Shown: piece after piece, positions 63,312 through 64,000 of the stretch
Layout: every line of letters begins with the position of its first letter
Numbering within the stretch: position 1 is the stretch's first letter
Notes under the pieces: model-generated
Databases searched by the model: none
The model's input: only the letters and a program-made list of their open reading frames with translations
What the model was told of the DNA's origin: nothing
Assembly (NCBI GenBank): GCA_013287475.1
Contig: JABDDT010000005.1
Location: forward strand, 1-64,000
Source: Bacteroidota bacterium
Lineage (GTDB): Bacteria; Bacteroidota; Bacteroidia; Chitinophagales; Chitinophagaceae
Direction: 5' to 3'
Length of the DNA stretch: 64,000 nucleotides
Made by a program: the position numbers and the translations under genes

Positions 63312-64000
63312 ATGTTAAAAAAAGAACATTATTGTCTTCTGTTTATCATCCTGGGATCAGTAGGCCTGAATTTTCTGAACTCTCCCCTGACTGAAATATT
63401 TTCCGACGATAAGGAAATATTCAAATATGCCGGTCTTGTGATTTATAAAGGCGGAGTACCATACCGTGATTTTTTTGATCATAAGCCTCCTCTTATATAC
63501 TTTTTTTATTCTCTAAACTGGTATATCAGTCCCTGGTTTACCTGGTTACTGGATACTTTTTTAATTCTTCTTGCGACCCTGCTTTTCTACTGGTTGTGCA
63601 GGAAAAATAAACTGTCATGGCCCTGGTTTCTGCCTATAATTTTTAATCTGCTGATCAGGTACAGTCTTGTTTCATTTGGAAACGGCTTGACCAGGGAATA
63701 CACAACTGCCTTTCTCCTCATCTTTTTTTGTGTGATGCAGGGAAACGCGCGATACAAGTATTTTATATTGGGTCTTCTTACCGGACTTACCTGCTGGATG
63801 CAACAGGACGCCCTAATCACACTCGCACCCTTCTTCATCTATTCAGTTTTTTCCAGGGAAGGAGGAGGTTCATCCAGACCAGGCAAAAGGTTTTTGTCCG
63901 TTACTGCGGGTTTTTTAACCATTACACTTCCCCTGATTTTTTACTTTGTTTCACACCAGTCGCTGACTTATTTATGGAAAGATGCTTTTTTATTTAACCT
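63312..64000 (+). CDS. GT-C (ArnT/PMT-like) glycosyltransferase, 3' end outside window
   Basis: Open from the ATG at 63312 to the right edge (229 residues visible). Hydrophobic first helix, then the first loop DDKEIFKYAGLVIYKGGVP with YRDFFDHKPPLIYFFYS, the motif of lipid-linked glycosyltransferases (DxE/DD pair and HKPPLIY). Several more membrane helices follow. It uses a polyprenyl-phosphate sugar to modify a glycan, lipid or protein in the periplasm. It is the last visible gene of the exopolysaccharide run, seven bases after the GNAT-like gene. Confidence 0.85.
   Translation, partial: MLKKEHYCLLFIILGSVGLNFLNSPLTEIFSDDKEIFKYAGLVIYKGGVPYRDFFDHKPPLIYFFYSLNWYISPWFTWLLDTFLILLATLLFYWLCRKNKLSWPWFLPIIFNLLIRYSLVSFGNGLTREYTTAFLLIFFCVMQGNARYKYFILGLLTGLTCWMQQDALITLAPFFIYSVFSREGGGSSRPGKRFLSVTAGFLTITLPLIFYFVSHQSLTYLWKDAFLFN

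Overview
The window looks like a chromosomal segment of a free-living Bacteroidota bacterium, probably Chitinophagia/Sphingobacteriia-like. The evidence is the set of type IX secretion (T9SS) genes (PorV/PorU-like pair, PorP/SprF, a giant PKD protein with a gliding-type C-terminal sorting domain), the many TAnnTTTG (-7) promoter boxes typical of the phylum, the near absence of Shine-Dalgarno sites and the style of the ribosomal genes. Almost everything is intact and chromosomal. I see no insertion sequence, prophage or CRISPR array.

Layout. 0-8 kb: end of a conserved hypothetical gene, waaA (Kdo transferase) on the minus strand, then a plus-strand nucleotide-sugar operon (DegT aminotransferase, ugd, UDP-glucuronate decarboxylase, rfbB, rfbC, rfbD). 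8-14 kb: tRNA-Gln, then an ECF sigma factor, a membrane TPR protein that looks like its anti-sigma factor, and a convergent periplasmic TPR-CHAT protease, followed by a lipoprotein. 14-20 kb: PorP/SprF and a 1495-residue PKD protein exported by T9SS. 20-35 kb: octaheme cytochrome with TPRs, second tRNA-Gln, tyrS, a PorV2/PorU2-like pair, and a ribE-acyltransferase-two GT-C-like membrane protein operon. 35-48 kb: the translation/transcription block rpsU, xer recombinase, hpf, tRNAs Thr-Tyr-Gly-Thr, tuf, tRNA-Trp, secE, nusG, a histone H1-like gene, rplKAJL and rpoB. rpoB is a stand-alone transcription unit: terminator and promoter before it, terminator after it, and no rpoC. 48-53 kb: thrA-thrB-thrC behind an Ile/Thr-rich leader peptide and attenuator. 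53-64 kb: ppc, then an exopolysaccharide/envelope locus (membrane transglutaminase-like protein, Gfo/Idh/MocA oxidoreductase, polyprenyl-phosphate glycosyltransferase, an inactive M1 peptidase-like protein, a FemAB/GNAT-like protein and the start of a GT-C glycosyltransferase).

Most interesting signals. (1) The sigma / TPR anti-sigma / TPR-CHAT set has matching topology: the CHAT protease and the C-terminal half of the anti-sigma factor are both predicted to be periplasmic, which suggests caspase-like site-1 proteolysis of an anti-sigma factor. The start codon of the CHAT gene lies inside an intrinsic terminator hairpin. (2) At least nine intergenic tracts between 35.7 and 57.2 kb are imperfect arrays with a strict 7-bp period, each with its own 7-mer word, often paired as inverted arms and often abutting stop codons. 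(3) A classical thr attenuator in a Bacteroidota genome. (4) rpoB uncoupled from rpoC. (5) An M1-family protein in which every zinc and catalytic residue is replaced.
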